A DNA stretch of 64,000 nucleotides from NCBI GenBank assembly GCA_000739515.1, contig DF820459.1, forward strand, positions 996,019-1,060,018. The letters are read 5' to 3'. The position numbers were made by a program, and so were the translations under genes. A model generated the notes under the pieces. That model had not been told where the DNA came from, did not search any database, and worked only from the letters and a program-made list of their open reading frames with translations. Position 1 is the first letter of the stretch. Each line of letters opens with the position of its first letter. The stretch is from Candidatus Moduliflexus flocculans (GTDB lineage: Bacteria > Moduliflexota > Moduliflexia > Moduliflexales > Moduliflexaceae). Shown one piece after another: positions 19,394 to 27,744 of the stretch.

Positions 19394-19756
19394 TTAGACA
19401 TCGTGATGACGTTTCGGCTCTGTCAGGAGTCGAATGCCCTTTACAACCTGGCGAATCCGCGGGAGCGTCAACTGGCCGATTTTTTCAACTAATTCGCGTT
19501 TATCTACCGTGAATAGCTGCGTGACGTTGACCACGCTTTGCCGGGCAAGATTTGCTTCCCCTTTTTCCAGCAAGACATTTTCAGGAAGCCTGGCAAGCTT
19601 CAGATTCGTGCTGATAGCGCAGACCACCACCGTGCGCAGCGTGCTGTTATTGAAAAAATTGTTCTGAATGACGAGATACGGGCGGCGGTAGCCGGGGCCG
19701 GAGCCGGACGGTTCTTCCAAATCAATCCAGAAAATATCTCCCTGTCGAATATCCAT
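19394..19756 (-). CDS. MazF/PemK-family toxin, no cognate antitoxin seen
   Basis: A 120-residue sequence-specific mRNA interferase. The CcdB/MazF fold is clear: it begins MDIRQGDIFWIDLEEPSGSG, then GYRRPYLVIQNN, and LLEKGEANLARQSVVNVTQL carries the segment that binds RNA. In other systems MazF cleaves mRNA and is neutralised by an upstream MazE-like protein. Here the 135 bp upstream hold only a P2 palindrome, and no antitoxin frame is found on either side. It may be orphaned, tamed by a distant antitoxin, or regulated by the DUF6812-like gene downstream. Confidence 0.88.
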   Translation of the reverse strand: MDIRQGDIFWIDLEEPSGSGPGYRRPYLVIQNNFFNNSTLRTVVVCAISTNLKLARLPENVLLEKGEANLARQSVVNVTQLFTVDKRELVEKIGQLTLPRIRQVVKGIRLLTEPKRHHDV

Positions 19757-19811
19757 AACCAGCGACAGGAAAAGAGAGCAGGAAAGCTGAAAAAATAAAA
19801 AACTTCACGTC

Positions 19812-19844
19812 AGACCTCACAGGTCTCCAAGACCTGTGAGGTCT
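19812..19844. repeat. P2 palindrome
   Basis: Perfect 15-base arms AGACCTCACAGGTCT / AGACCTGTGAGGTCT around a 3-base centre. Between mazF and the GH9 gene. Confidence 0.92.
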
Positions 19845-19891
19845 TTACCTCGAACTTATTTTTACATTTTACTTATCTCTTTTCCTGTTGT

Positions 19892-22468
19892 TCACTTCAT
19901 AAAATACCCACTCAAGAACACGAACGGCGCATTATAGTCAATCGCGTATTCGTTCGAGGCATACGATTTAGCGCTGTCCACGTAGCCTTTGGCTTGCAAG
20001 CCGCCGGGATACGCGCCATCTTCGGCGTTATTATTCGGGCCGCCGGAGAGCAAGCCCGGCACGACGACGCCAGAACCTTCGAAAACGCGGTGATGCGGAT
20101 AACGCACGCGATCCGCGCCGAGGCCGGTCAGGAACGATTTGCTGAGCGGATTCACGCCGAGAATGTAATCAAGCTGCGTCCGCGCCGCGTGTTCGTATTC
20201 GGCCTTCTTTTCGACATAATTCGAGGTCAACACCAACTGCATCCCTTTGGCGCAGGCGGTTTTGTTCGACCCCCACGCGAATTCGCCGATGACCAGACTC
20301 ATCCGGTAGCCGCTGTTCTGAATCGTTGCGACTGTCGCGTCGGCATCGGCAAGCAGCAGGCCGCGCACGCGCTCTTTCACGTCGGCGGGGGTTTTTTCCG
20401 CTAAATAGAGCGCGTAGAGCCCGAACGTTGTTGTATTTTCCCAGCCGAACACCGGGCGTTTTTTCGCAAAAATCGGCGCAAGTGTTTCAAAGAGCGGCAG
20501 CGCGGCGTCAAGATATTGCTGTTCGCCCGTCAACTGCCACAACTCAGCATACGCCCAGAAGAGTTCATCATCCGCGTTTTCGCTTTTATATGCGCCGGTG
20601 TTGTCGTTCGACGGCCAGAGTAACTCTTTCTGCGCTAACAGGAACGCGCCCGCGTTGACCGCCGCCTGCTTCAGCGTCTCGCCGTATGCCGCGTCCACTC
20701 CGGCAAAGACCCGCGCCGCAATCGCCATGCCGCCGACGAAAATGGCGGTGTCGGTCGTCCCTTTTTCATAGATGAAGCGCGTCAGCGTATCCGCTTCCGG
20801 CATGACGCCGCCGGGGAAATTCTGCGTGTTAACCTTGTGAAACACGCCGCCATCGTTGTCTTGCATTTTCAGCATCCAGTCTAATTCGAATTTGACCTCG
20901 TTCAGCATATCCGGCAGCGCGTCGCCTGATTCAGGCAGATCAAGGACGAACGCGGCGAATTTTTGCGGATTCAGTTCGTACAGCGCGAGGAGTTGCGCCA
21001 CCGTCACGCCCGCTGTCGGGATATATTTGCCGTAATCCCCCGCATCGTGCCAGCCGCCGGTCACGTCGCGCTTGACCGATTCGTCCTGTTTCAAGACGCC
21101 ATCGTTCAGATGGCAGGCCGGATGCGCGACTTTGCTGCTGGAATCCTTGATCTCGACGCCGCAGCGTTGCAAGAAAAAGGAGCGCATGGTGGCATAAAAC
21201 AAGCCGCGATGCGCGTCGTCGGCAATCGTAAACGGATACGATTTCTCGAAGCCGTCCACGCTGATTTTGTATTTGCCCGGCGCGGTCAAGGCCGAAAAGT
21301 CGCCTGCGTAAATCGTGTCGCCGGTAATTTCGTCCAACGTCGGCCCTTCCAATGTGCCGTCGAAGACCGATTTCCCGCCCTGCATCGCCACCACGCTGAA
21401 GGCGGTCGAAGCCAGCGGCACATTCGGATCAACGGTCAAGACGACGCGCTTCTGCTCTTCCGGCAGATAGCCCCATTGATTGACTTTGATGGGATGCACC
21501 GGCAGCATGATGATTTTCTCTCGTTTTTTGCTTTCCACGTTGATATTGACCGCCACGACGTTTCCGCCGATTTCGGCAGAAATCGTCTGCTGTCCCTTTT
21601 GTTCCGGCGTATAGTCGAATTTGCCCTGCTCATCGGTTGTCATCGTCTTCTCGCCGATGTTGACATCTCCCTGCCAGGGCTTGCCGTCAAACCAGACATA
21701 CACCTGATGAAACTGCGTCGTAAAAAATTGATTCGGCGCGAATATATAGGCGGCCTTGAACGGCTGTTCGTCGCTCGTCAAGCGCCCTTTGCGCCAGACT
21801 GCCGGCGATTGCCAGCCCGTGCCATCGCCATTCCAGACCAACTGCGTGGCGCGATCCGCGCCACCGTCGTTATTATCCGCCGCAAAATCAAACCAGACCG
21901 GATCGCCCGATTTCAAAGCCGTTGGCGTGAATTGAGTCAGCGGGATGCGGGCTTCCAGCGCGTAACCGCCTTCTTTGGGCGCAATCTTCATTTCTTCCTG
22001 TCCATCCAATTTCTGTCCGTTGGTCCAGACCCAGCTTTCGACGCCCTTGCCGCTCAATCCAAGCCCGAACTGCACGTCTTCCGCGCCGAATGCAGTGGCT
22101 TCATCTTCGCGATGAAAACCGAAGTAAATTTCCAACGCGTCGCCTTTATAAATATCATTTCCGGCAAACGGGTTATTCAGCGGCGTGACATCCGCAAAAT
22201 CGGCAAAAAGATAGGCGTTGTTCGCATCGAAAAAGAGGCGGAGCACTGCGGAAAAATCCTGTGGCGTTTTCCGCGCCCCATTTCGAATCTGCGAATCGCT
22301 TGCGAGAAAGCAAGGGAGCGCCAGCGGCCAATCGTCGGCGCTACCGTCAATTGTTATGTTCGCCTGTTCGACGAAAAAAAGAGGAAAATCAGGTTGTTCC
22401 GCGTCGGCAATGCCCGGCGCGACAAGCAAAAGAGGCAACAACACACACAAGAAGAAACGCTTCAACAT
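19892..22468 (-). CDS. Secreted GH9 endoglucanase with N-terminal CBM9-like domain
   Basis: A modular beta-glucanase of 858 residues. Order: signal peptide (MLKRFFLCVLLPLLLVAPGI), a CBM9/DOMON-like beta-sandwich (about 30-230; ITIDGSADDWPLA, DALEIYFGF), a short linker region, a CelD-N Ig-like domain (about 330-430; KVNQWGYLPEEQKRVVLT), then the GH9 (alpha/alpha)6 catalytic domain. The catalytic base Asp lies in TGGWHDAGDYGKYIP and the acid Glu in SNEYAIDYNAPFVFL. An inverting mechanism on beta-1,4-glucans is expected. Start confirmed by AGGAGG seven bases upstream. It stands alone, divergent from the antitoxin/PIN pair, so it is probably a separately regulated degradative enzyme. Confidence 0.93.
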   Translation of the reverse strand: MLKRFFLCVLLPLLLVAPGIADAEQPDFPLFFVEQANITIDGSADDWPLALPCFLASDSQIRNGARKTPQDFSAVLRLFFDANNAYLFADFADVTPLNNPFAGNDIYKGDALEIYFGFHREDEATAFGAEDVQFGLGLSGKGVESWVWTNGQKLDGQEEMKIAPKEGGYALEARIPLTQFTPTALKSGDPVWFDFAADNNDGGADRATQLVWNGDGTGWQSPAVWRKGRLTSDEQPFKAAYIFAPNQFFTTQFHQVYVWFDGKPWQGDVNIGEKTMTTDEQGKFDYTPEQKGQQTISAEIGGNVVAVNINVESKKREKIIMLPVHPIKVNQWGYLPEEQKRVVLTVDPNVPLASTAFSVVAMQGGKSVFDGTLEGPTLDEITGDTIYAGDFSALTAPGKYKISVDGFEKSYPFTIADDAHRGLFYATMRSFFLQRCGVEIKDSSSKVAHPACHLNDGVLKQDESVKRDVTGGWHDAGDYGKYIPTAGVTVAQLLALYELNPQKFAAFVLDLPESGDALPDMLNEVKFELDWMLKMQDNDGGVFHKVNTQNFPGGVMPEADTLTRFIYEKGTTDTAIFVGGMAIAARVFAGVDAAYGETLKQAAVNAGAFLLAQKELLWPSNDNTGAYKSENADDELFWAYAELWQLTGEQQYLDAALPLFETLAPIFAKKRPVFGWENTTTFGLYALYLAEKTPADVKERVRGLLLADADATVATIQNSGYRMSLVIGEFAWGSNKTACAKGMQLVLTSNYVEKKAEYEHAARTQLDYILGVNPLSKSFLTGLGADRVRYPHHRVFEGSGVVVPGLLSGGPNNNAEDGAYPGGLQAKGYVDSAKSYASNEYAIDYNAPFVFLSGYFMK

Positions 22469-22678
22469 AGGAAACCTCCTGAAAAAGTGTCTGATTTCAG
22501 CCCTGACAGGGCTTTTGACTACGGCTCGGTTTCGCTATGCGAACAATTGATGGTTTTGTCAAGGGCAAAATCGCGGCGTTCGTGCGTGATTTATTACATG
22601 AAATTGTCTTGACACGCCCTTTGCCGCGCCTGATGATGTTCTTTAAGATAAACACGCTCGAACAACAGGAGAACAACT

Positions 22679-23002
22679 ATGACAACAGATCGCATGATCG
22701 TATGGGAAGACGCGAACCTTCTCGTTCAGGAAGGAATGTATCGCGACCGCGACACCCTTTTTGACGATGCGATGCGAGCGTTAATGCGAAGCAAGCCAGA
22801 ACTGCGGACGACGTTAGCGATTGCGTTGTATAAACGGAAAACGGTCTCATTGGCTCGCGCCGCCGAAATTGCCGGGCTTGATCACGAGAACTTCAAAGAA
22901 TGCCTGCGCGAACATGGAATGCGCCATCAGATCGAACCCGTCGGAGAGGCTCTGCGCGATGAAGTGGCGCAATTGATCCAGCTACGGAAAGAGGCGGCGT
23001 GA
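22679..23002 (+). CDS. UPF0175-type antitoxin
   Basis: A 107-residue protein whose central part (LRTTLAIALYKRKTVSLARA then AEIAGLDHENFKECLREHG) is the helix-turn-helix-like core of the UPF0175 family, common partners of PIN toxins. The N-terminus (about 1-30) looks like a short dimerisation segment. A good AGGAG precedes the ATG. The stop overlaps the start of the PIN gene (TGATG), so the two are translationally coupled. It should bind and silence the PIN protein and repress the pair's promoter in the 210 bp upstream. Confidence 0.8.
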   Translation: MTTDRMIVWEDANLLVQEGMYRDRDTLFDDAMRALMRSKPELRTTLAIALYKRKTVSLARAAEIAGLDHENFKECLREHGMRHQIEPVGEALRDEVAQLIQLRKEAA

Positions 23003-23508
23003 TGGTTATTTTTGACACGGATATTTTGAGCATGTTTGCCAAAGCTGAGGCGCTTGAGACGCTTCTGGCATTTTTCGACAGCACCCGATGCGGCATGACG
23101 CCTGCAATTGCGGATGAAATCGCCGTTCCACTGCTTTATGGATATGATTTTCCTACCCAGATTCTTTCACGTGTTCAAGTGATGCCGATCAAGCAGGAGA
23201 TTGCCACCAAAACTGTACAATTCAGCCTTATCAACGCGAAACTTGGAAGAGGGGAACGCGAAGCCATCGCATTTTGCGAGGTCGAATGCGCCAGTTTTAT
23301 CACCAATGACGCCATCGCTCGAAAATTTGCTCAGGCGCAAGGCGTGACCGTTTTTTCCTTGCAAGCGATGTTGCGAGCATTTTGGGAAAGCGGATTCATG
23401 CCTCGCTCCGAAGTCCGAACATTGCTTGAACGCATCAAACGCGCAGATGCTTTAGAGGTATCGGAACAGGTAGAGCAAGAGATTTTCAGAGACGAGCGGT
23501 CAGAATAA
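23002..23508 (+). CDS. PIN-domain ribonuclease toxin
   Basis: A 168-residue VapC-like nuclease. The first acidic residue of the PIN active site is in VIFDTDILSMF. The conserved Glu is in LGRGEREAIAFCEV, and the ASFITNDAIARKFA segment supplies the C-terminal acidic residue. The last 30 residues are charged and helical. The ATG at 23002 overlaps the antitoxin stop; a GTG one codon earlier is possible. Expected to cut RNA when freed from the antitoxin. Confidence 0.85.
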   Translation: MVIFDTDILSMFAKAEALETLLAFFDSTRCGMTPAIADEIAVPLLYGYDFPTQILSRVQVMPIKQEIATKTVQFSLINAKLGRGEREAIAFCEVECASFITNDAIARKFAQAQGVTVFSLQAMLRAFWESGFMPRSEVRTLLERIKRADALEVSEQVEQEIFRDERSE

Positions 23509-23524
23509 TTCAGTCTGCCTCCAT

Positions 23525-24268
23525 TCAGGAAACGCCATGCAGCGCCGCGCCGAGCGCCCCGACGATTTGCGGATCGTCTGGCGTGAGAAGCGTTGTCTGC
23601 AATGCCGCCTGAACAAGGCCGCGCATCGCCGGGTTCAGTGCGACGCCGCCGACGAAGGCCACTTCGCCCTGCGCCGCGATTTTTTGCAGCATCGCCACCG
23701 AACGCGACGCGACGGCCTGATGAATGCCGAGCGCAACCTGCTCGCGTTTCGCGCCGCGTGAAATCATGGAAATGACTTCAGACTCAGCGAAGACGGTACA
23801 CATGCTGTTGATTTTCTCCCCCTGTTCGCCGGATAGTGCTGCCGCGCCGAATTCCGGCAGCGAATACCCCAACGCTAACGCCATAATTTCCAGAAAACGC
23901 CCGGTTCCGGCAGCGCATTTGTCGTTCATCTCGAATTTGCGGACGCGCCCATGTTCATCCAGCGCAATCGCTTTCGTATCCTGCCCGCCGATATCCAACA
24001 CGGCGCGGCACGCCGGGAACAAATGGCGCGTTCCTTTCGCAAACGCGGCGATCTCGCTGATTGCCTGACTGGAAAAATGCTGCGTGAACAAATGGCGTCC
24101 GTAGCCGGTCGCCGTGATCGCGTCATACGCAACGCCATCAAGCAAATTTCTAATCACCGCAAGCGAATCGAACGAATTTTCCTGCTTCCGCGAATAGATG
24201 ACGCGCCCGTCCTCGACAACCACGAGCTTGACCGTGCGCGACCCCACATCAATCCCTGCGCTTTTCAT
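23525..24268 (-). CDS. 2-hydroxyacyl-CoA dehydratase-type activase (BadF/BcrAD ATPase; YjiL-like)
   Basis: An ATP-dependent one-electron donor of the ASKHA fold, 247 residues. It begins MKSAGIDVGSRTVKLVVVED (phosphate-1 motif) and has DIGGQDTKAI (phosphate-2). FEMNDKCAAGTGRFLE contains one Cys of the [4Fe-4S] cluster bridging the homodimer, and the second Cys lies in SMCTVFAESEVIS. The start at 24268 begins the fold directly; the upstream extension encodes repeat sequence. The next gene upstream is its partner, the double-cubane-type reductase, as in the E. coli yjiL-yjiM pair. It is the last gene of the selenium-linked operon. Confidence 0.88.
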   Translation of the reverse strand: MKSAGIDVGSRTVKLVVVEDGRVIYSRKQENSFDSLAVIRNLLDGVAYDAITATGYGRHLFTQHFSSQAISEIAAFAKGTRHLFPACRAVLDIGGQDTKAIALDEHGRVRKFEMNDKCAAGTGRFLEIMALALGYSLPEFGAAALSGEQGEKINSMCTVFAESEVISMISRGAKREQVALGIHQAVASRSVAMLQKIAAQGEVAFVGGVALNPAMRGLVQAALQTTLLTPDDPQIVGALGAALHGVS

Positions 24269-24278
24269 AATCGTTTTA

Positions 24279-24386
24279 CCACGAAACACACAAAACACAC
24301 GAAAAAGAATACCAGCGTTCAGATAATTCAAATATCTCTGACAGCGTTTCCTGTCTTCCTTTTCATGTATTTCGTGTATTTCGTGG
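24279..24386. repeat. P6 inverted repeat
   Basis: CCACGAAACACACAAAACAC on the left and the complementary GTGTATTTCGTGG type sequence on the right. Same family as 16375-16467. Between the activase and its partner gene. Confidence 0.85.
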
Positions 24387-24392
24387 TTTCAA

Positions 24393-25676
24393 TCAACCTT
24401 GAATCCGCTCGATAAATGCCTCGACGCGGGTGCGAATCTGCCCGGCGTCTTCCTGGCTGTAATCGGTGTCAATCACCAACGTCGGAATGCCAGCGTCTTC
24501 AAGCTGCCGCTCGACGCCGCCGCTTTCGATTTGATACGGCTGGCAGAATTGCAGGTTGTAATGAATGACCCCCTGCGCGTTGTGCGTTGCGAACATCTCG
24601 CGAATATGCTGCAACCTGTCTGGATTCGGCGTGAAGACGGCGCAATCAACCTTGAAATAACGCTCGACAAGATTATCCATCAGCAGATCAAGGCGTGTAT
24701 CGCTGCCGTCTTGCGTCAGATTGCGGGATCCACGCTCGCCGACGCACGATTCTTCGCCGACAATCACGGCGCTGCTGGTTTCCACGATCCAGGGGAGTTT
24801 CCAGTTCGGCACCGCCATCGGGCAGCCAGACACGAGAATGCGCGGCGTCTGTTGCGGGCGAACGCCTTGCGCCGCTTTGATGCGGGTTTCCAATTCGTCG
24901 CACAACGCATTGACGGAATTCGTGAAACGCAGCGGATCGTCATAGAACGAAATTTGATTGACGAGCAGCGCATCGAGGCCGGAAATCGGCGCGGGCGAGG
25001 CGTTGCGCAACGCGGCGAGCCGGTGCAGCGCCTTGCGTTTGTTATTCACGATTTCAATCCCTTTGCGCAAGCGCTCGGCGGTAATCGTTTTGCCCGACAT
25101 CTCTTCCAATTTTGCGGCGAATTTCTGATATTCCGCTTTCAGCAAGGCTTTTCCTGACTCGCTTTTCATCTGGGGCAGATCAATCACATACAGATTTTTG
25201 ATCAGATCGTCGAGCGTCTCATACGCCTTTTTCTTGCCGTCGCAGGTGTTTTCGCCGACCACCAGATCACAGGCTTCGAGATAGGGGCAGACTTTGCCGA
25301 GTTTAAAACCGAACGCGGATTTGATCAGCGCGCAGGTGTTGCGCGGCAGCAGTTTTTCCGCTTCCGCAAACGCAAATTCCGCACCAGCACACAACCCGAC
25401 CGAGACGCCGTCAACCGCTAAAATCAGTTCTTCCGGCACGAAGACGCAATACGAGCCGATCACTTTGCGGCCTTCGGCTTTGGCGTCGAGCAGTTCTTTG
25501 ATGCGCAAGCCATGCACTTCGCTCATGACGAAATCAAAGTATTTCATTCCTTCGGGGCGGTCGGTTTGCGCGAGAAAAATATCCTGATACGCCTTGCCAA
25601 GCACGGATAATAAGGCGTCGTGCGCGTTGAGATCAAGACCTAATTGCGACCACATTGGACGATAATCAACTGACAT
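24393..25676 (-). CDS. Double-cubane cluster protein / 2-hydroxyglutaryl-CoA dehydratase D-family (YjiM-like)
   Basis: A 427-residue homologue of E. coli YjiM and of double-cubane cluster proteins, which carry Fe-S cofactors and, when powered by the activase, deliver very low-potential electrons to small substrates. The conserved segments are GSYCVFVPEELILA, LLPRNTCALIKSAFGF, VCPYLEACDLVVGE with NTCDGKKKAYE, and C-terminal VSGCPMAVPNWKLPW and NLQFCQPYQIESG; their cysteines are the likely cluster ligands. The natural substrate of this branch is unknown. Here it follows selD in the same direction, suggesting a role in selenium or sulfur reduction chemistry (inference). Confidence 0.85.
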   Translation of the reverse strand: MSVDYRPMWSQLGLDLNAHDALLSVLGKAYQDIFLAQTDRPEGMKYFDFVMSEVHGLRIKELLDAKAEGRKVIGSYCVFVPEELILAVDGVSVGLCAGAEFAFAEAEKLLPRNTCALIKSAFGFKLGKVCPYLEACDLVVGENTCDGKKKAYETLDDLIKNLYVIDLPQMKSESGKALLKAEYQKFAAKLEEMSGKTITAERLRKGIEIVNNKRKALHRLAALRNASPAPISGLDALLVNQISFYDDPLRFTNSVNALCDELETRIKAAQGVRPQQTPRILVSGCPMAVPNWKLPWIVETSSAVIVGEESCVGERGSRNLTQDGSDTRLDLLMDNLVERYFKVDCAVFTPNPDRLQHIREMFATHNAQGVIHYNLQFCQPYQIESGGVERQLEDAGIPTLVIDTDYSQEDAGQIRTRVEAFIERIQG

Positions 25677-25870
25677 GATAGTTCTCCTTGTTGCGCCGCC
25701 GCCATTCCTGCGGGCAACGTCAGGCGAACCGACATTACGGCAGGCAGGCTGCGGGCGGGGTGTTCTGCTGGAATCCTCCGGATTCCTCAGCAGGTCTTCA
25801 TTGATACTTATGAATAACGTACCTCATGTTTTTTCTCCGGTAGCGCGGGGTTGCGCCCCCGCGACTCTTC

Positions 25871-25911
25871 ATTTCCGTTCGCCCTTCGACAAGCTCAGGG
25901 CGAACGGAAAT
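25871..25911. repeat. Palindrome ATTTCCGTTCGCCCT/AGGGCGAACGGAAAT
   Basis: Perfect 15-base arms with an 11-base TCGACAAGCTC loop; this loop type occurs in repeats of many genomes. It lies directly after the selD stop and could act as a transcript hairpin. The rest of 25677-25870 holds smaller hairpins such as GGAATCC/GGATTCC and no gene. Confidence 0.85.
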
Positions 25912-25917
25912 GTTCTG

Positions 25918-26967
25918 TTAAACAACAATCAAACCACTGCCTTCAATCACGTCGCCGATTTCGGCGCAAAACGCTCCGGCAGCCGCAAATGACGAGCGCA
26001 ATTCCGCCGCCTGTTTCGGATCGACCGCCAGTAGCAGCCCACCCGACGTTTCCGGCGTAAAGAGGAGCAATTGCATTTCTTCAGGCAATCCATCGGCAAA
26101 ACGCACCTGCGCCTGATAACACTTCTGATTTTTGCACGAGCCGCCCGGAAAGAGCCACTCGTCGGCGTATTCTTTCGCGCCGGCAATAAACGGCAGTTTG
26201 TCGAACGACAACCGCAGGCAGACGCCGCTTTTTTCCGCCATTTCCGAACCATGCCCTAACAGTGAAAAGCCGGTAATATCGGTGCAGGCGTGAACGCCGA
26301 TGTTTTGAGCGAGTTGCGCGGCCTGCCGGTTCAGGCGTTTCATGCTTTCCACCGCAGGCGGAATATGCGCCGCGTCCGCGACATCCGCCTTCAGCGCAGT
26401 CGTAATCATTCCCACGCCGAGCGGTTTCGTGAGAAAAAGAATGTCACCTGGTTTCGCCCCGCCTTTGGTCAACACCTTATCGGGATGAATCAGCCCCATC
26501 ACCGACAGGCCGTATTTCGGCTCTTTGTCGTCAACGGTATGTCCGCCAACGAGCGCGCCGCCGGATTCCGCAACTTTTTCCGCACCGCCTCGCAGAATTT
26601 CCGAAATGATCTCAACCGGCAAATCGGGCGGAAAGCCGCAGATATTCATCGCCAACACGACTTCGCCGCCCATCGCATACACGTCGCTCATAGCGTTCGC
26701 GGCGGCAATCGCGCCAAAATCGTAGGGATCATCCACTATTGGCGTAAAAAAGTCGAGGGTTTGAATGATCGCAACCTCATCGCTGATTTTATAGACTGCG
26801 GCGTCGTCGCTGATCTGCAAACCGACCAGCAGATTCGGATGTTGCGCGGGCGAAAACATGCCTTGTAACGGACGCAGAACCTGCGTCAGGACCATCGGGT
26901 CCATTTTCGCCGCTCACCCGGCGGCGGTCGTCATTGCCGTTAAACGATATTTTTTTGCGGTTTCCAT
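25918..26967 (-). CDS. selD: Selenide, water dikinase, with in-frame UGA at the active site
   Basis: Makes selenophosphate from selenide and ATP, the selenium donor for selenocysteine and selenouridine. The full protein is 349 residues, like E. coli SelD (347), only if the TGA at 26914-26916 is read through. The upstream codons then give YRLTAMTTAAG-U-AAKMDP, aligning with the IRLTQYSHGAGCGCK region where the catalytic Cys17 lies, so UGA is codon 18 and replaces the catalytic residue. A reading from the next ATG (26904) would lose the active site. Downstream motifs DDAAVY, TLDFFTPIVDDPYDFG and ALVGGHTVDDKEPKYGL bind Mg-ATP. It follows yedF after a P3 palindrome. Confidence 0.93.
26889..26902 (-). 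promoter_or_regulatory. Candidate SECIS hairpin downstream of the selD UGA
   Basis: GGACC-CGAT-GGTCC forms a perfect 5-bp stem starting 11 bases after the UGA, which puts the apical loop about 16 bases away, within the range known for bacterial SECIS elements. The loop does not show the classical GGUC/GU pattern, so the assignment is tentative. Confidence 0.4.
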
Positions 26968-26977
26968 AAGATTCGAA

Positions 26978-27010
26978 AGCTGTCAGACACCTTCAAGGTG
27001 TCTGACAGCT
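26978..27010. repeat. P3 palindrome (AGCTGTCAGACACCTT family)
   Basis: Perfect 16-base arms and one central base. Copies also at 30164, 49134, 50342, 57785 and 61274. Confidence 0.93.
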
Positions 27011-27016
27011 TGTCCG

Positions 27017-27622
27017 TTATAAACTGATAACTTTTCCGGCTCGCAGCATGGTTTCGGCGATGGTGTACATATTTGAGATCTCGCCGACTTTCACGGATTC
27101 CTTGAGAGCGTAAAAGCCCAGGCATGTGCCGCAGGCGAGAATTTCGACGCCAGCGTCGCGCAACGCAATCAAATCATCCACGACTTGCGAGCCTTCGGCG
27201 ACAAGCTTGACGCCGCTGTTGAAAAAGATGATCGTGTCGGGCATCGGCGAGACTTCACTGAGCGTATGAAAAAAGGCGCGAATCAAAATGTCGCCGAGTT
27301 CCGGCTCGCCGCGCCCCATGCGCTCATCAGGAATGACCAAAACCAGCGGTCCGGCAACTGGCGCGGCTGGCGTCGGCGCGGCGGGATGTACATGTGCTTC
27401 GGCGTCCTGCTGCGCCGGTTTCGAAATATGCAAATACATCCCATCTTCTTTGGTCTCGATTTGCACCGAAAAACCGAGCTTTTCCGCCATTTTGGCGACA
27501 TTGTGCTGCGATGTCTCATTATCAACAATTGTCAATACCTCATCATGCTCTTTCAGCGCGTTGCGCGTTCTAATGACTGGCTGCGGGCAGGCTGCTCCGC
27601 GAGCGTCAACAAGATGTGCCAT
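27017..27622 (-). CDS. yedF: Selenium metabolism protein YedF (TusA-like plus DsrE-like)
   Basis: A 201-residue two-domain protein. The N-terminal TusA/SirA-like domain (1-75) carries the sulfur- or selenium-carrier motif ARGAACPQPVIRTRNAL with the reactive Cys. After a proline/alanine-rich linker, a DsrE/F-like domain (about 95-201) has LVLVIPDERMGRG and a second cysteine motif, ILACGTCLGFYAL. This architecture is the family that co-occurs with selD in selenium-using bacteria. Good AGGAGG six bases before the start. It lies directly downstream of the tRNA gene and upstream of selD. Confidence 0.9.
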   Translation of the reverse strand: MAHLVDARGAACPQPVIRTRNALKEHDEVLTIVDNETSQHNVAKMAEKLGFSVQIETKEDGMYLHISKPAQQDAEAHVHPAAPTPAAPVAGPLVLVIPDERMGRGEPELGDILIRAFFHTLSEVSPMPDTIIFFNSGVKLVAEGSQVVDDLIALRDAGVEILACGTCLGFYALKESVKVGEISNMYTIAETMLRAGKVISL

Positions 27623-27642
27623 ACAAACCTCCTGAGTAATGG

Positions 27643-27739
27643 TGGAGGCTGGGTTCGGAGTCGAACCGAACAGAACGCGGGTAAGGCGTTCTCAGACGGG
27701 TTTGCAGCCCGCGGGGAGCGCCGGCTCCCTCAACCAGCC
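27643..27739 (-). tRNA. Selenocysteine-type tRNA with cysteine identity (anticodon GCA, U73)
   Basis: A 97-nt tRNA with encoded CCA. It has tRNA-Sec architecture: a 6-bp D stem (GGGAGC/GCTCCC) closed by only four bases (CGGC), and a long variable arm with a 7-bp stem (AGAACGC/GCGTTCT). The acceptor/T branch can be drawn as 8/4 or 7/5 with one U-C mismatch at the seventh pair. The T loop is standard TTCGACT. The anticodon loop is CTGCAAA, giving anticodon GCA (Cys) rather than UCA. The discriminator base is U73, the main identity base for cysteinyl-tRNA synthetase; tRNA-Sec normally has G73. It starts five bases after the DUF3343 stop and ends 20 bases before yedF, in the same direction, so it is probably excised from the operon mRNA. 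Confidence 0.88.
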
Positions 27740-27744
27740 TTAGG

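Noticed and set aside
27643-27739. Ordinary tRNA-Sec
   Set aside because: Anticodon loop CTGCAAA gives GCA, not UCA, and the discriminator is U rather than G; only the architecture is that of tRNA-Sec.
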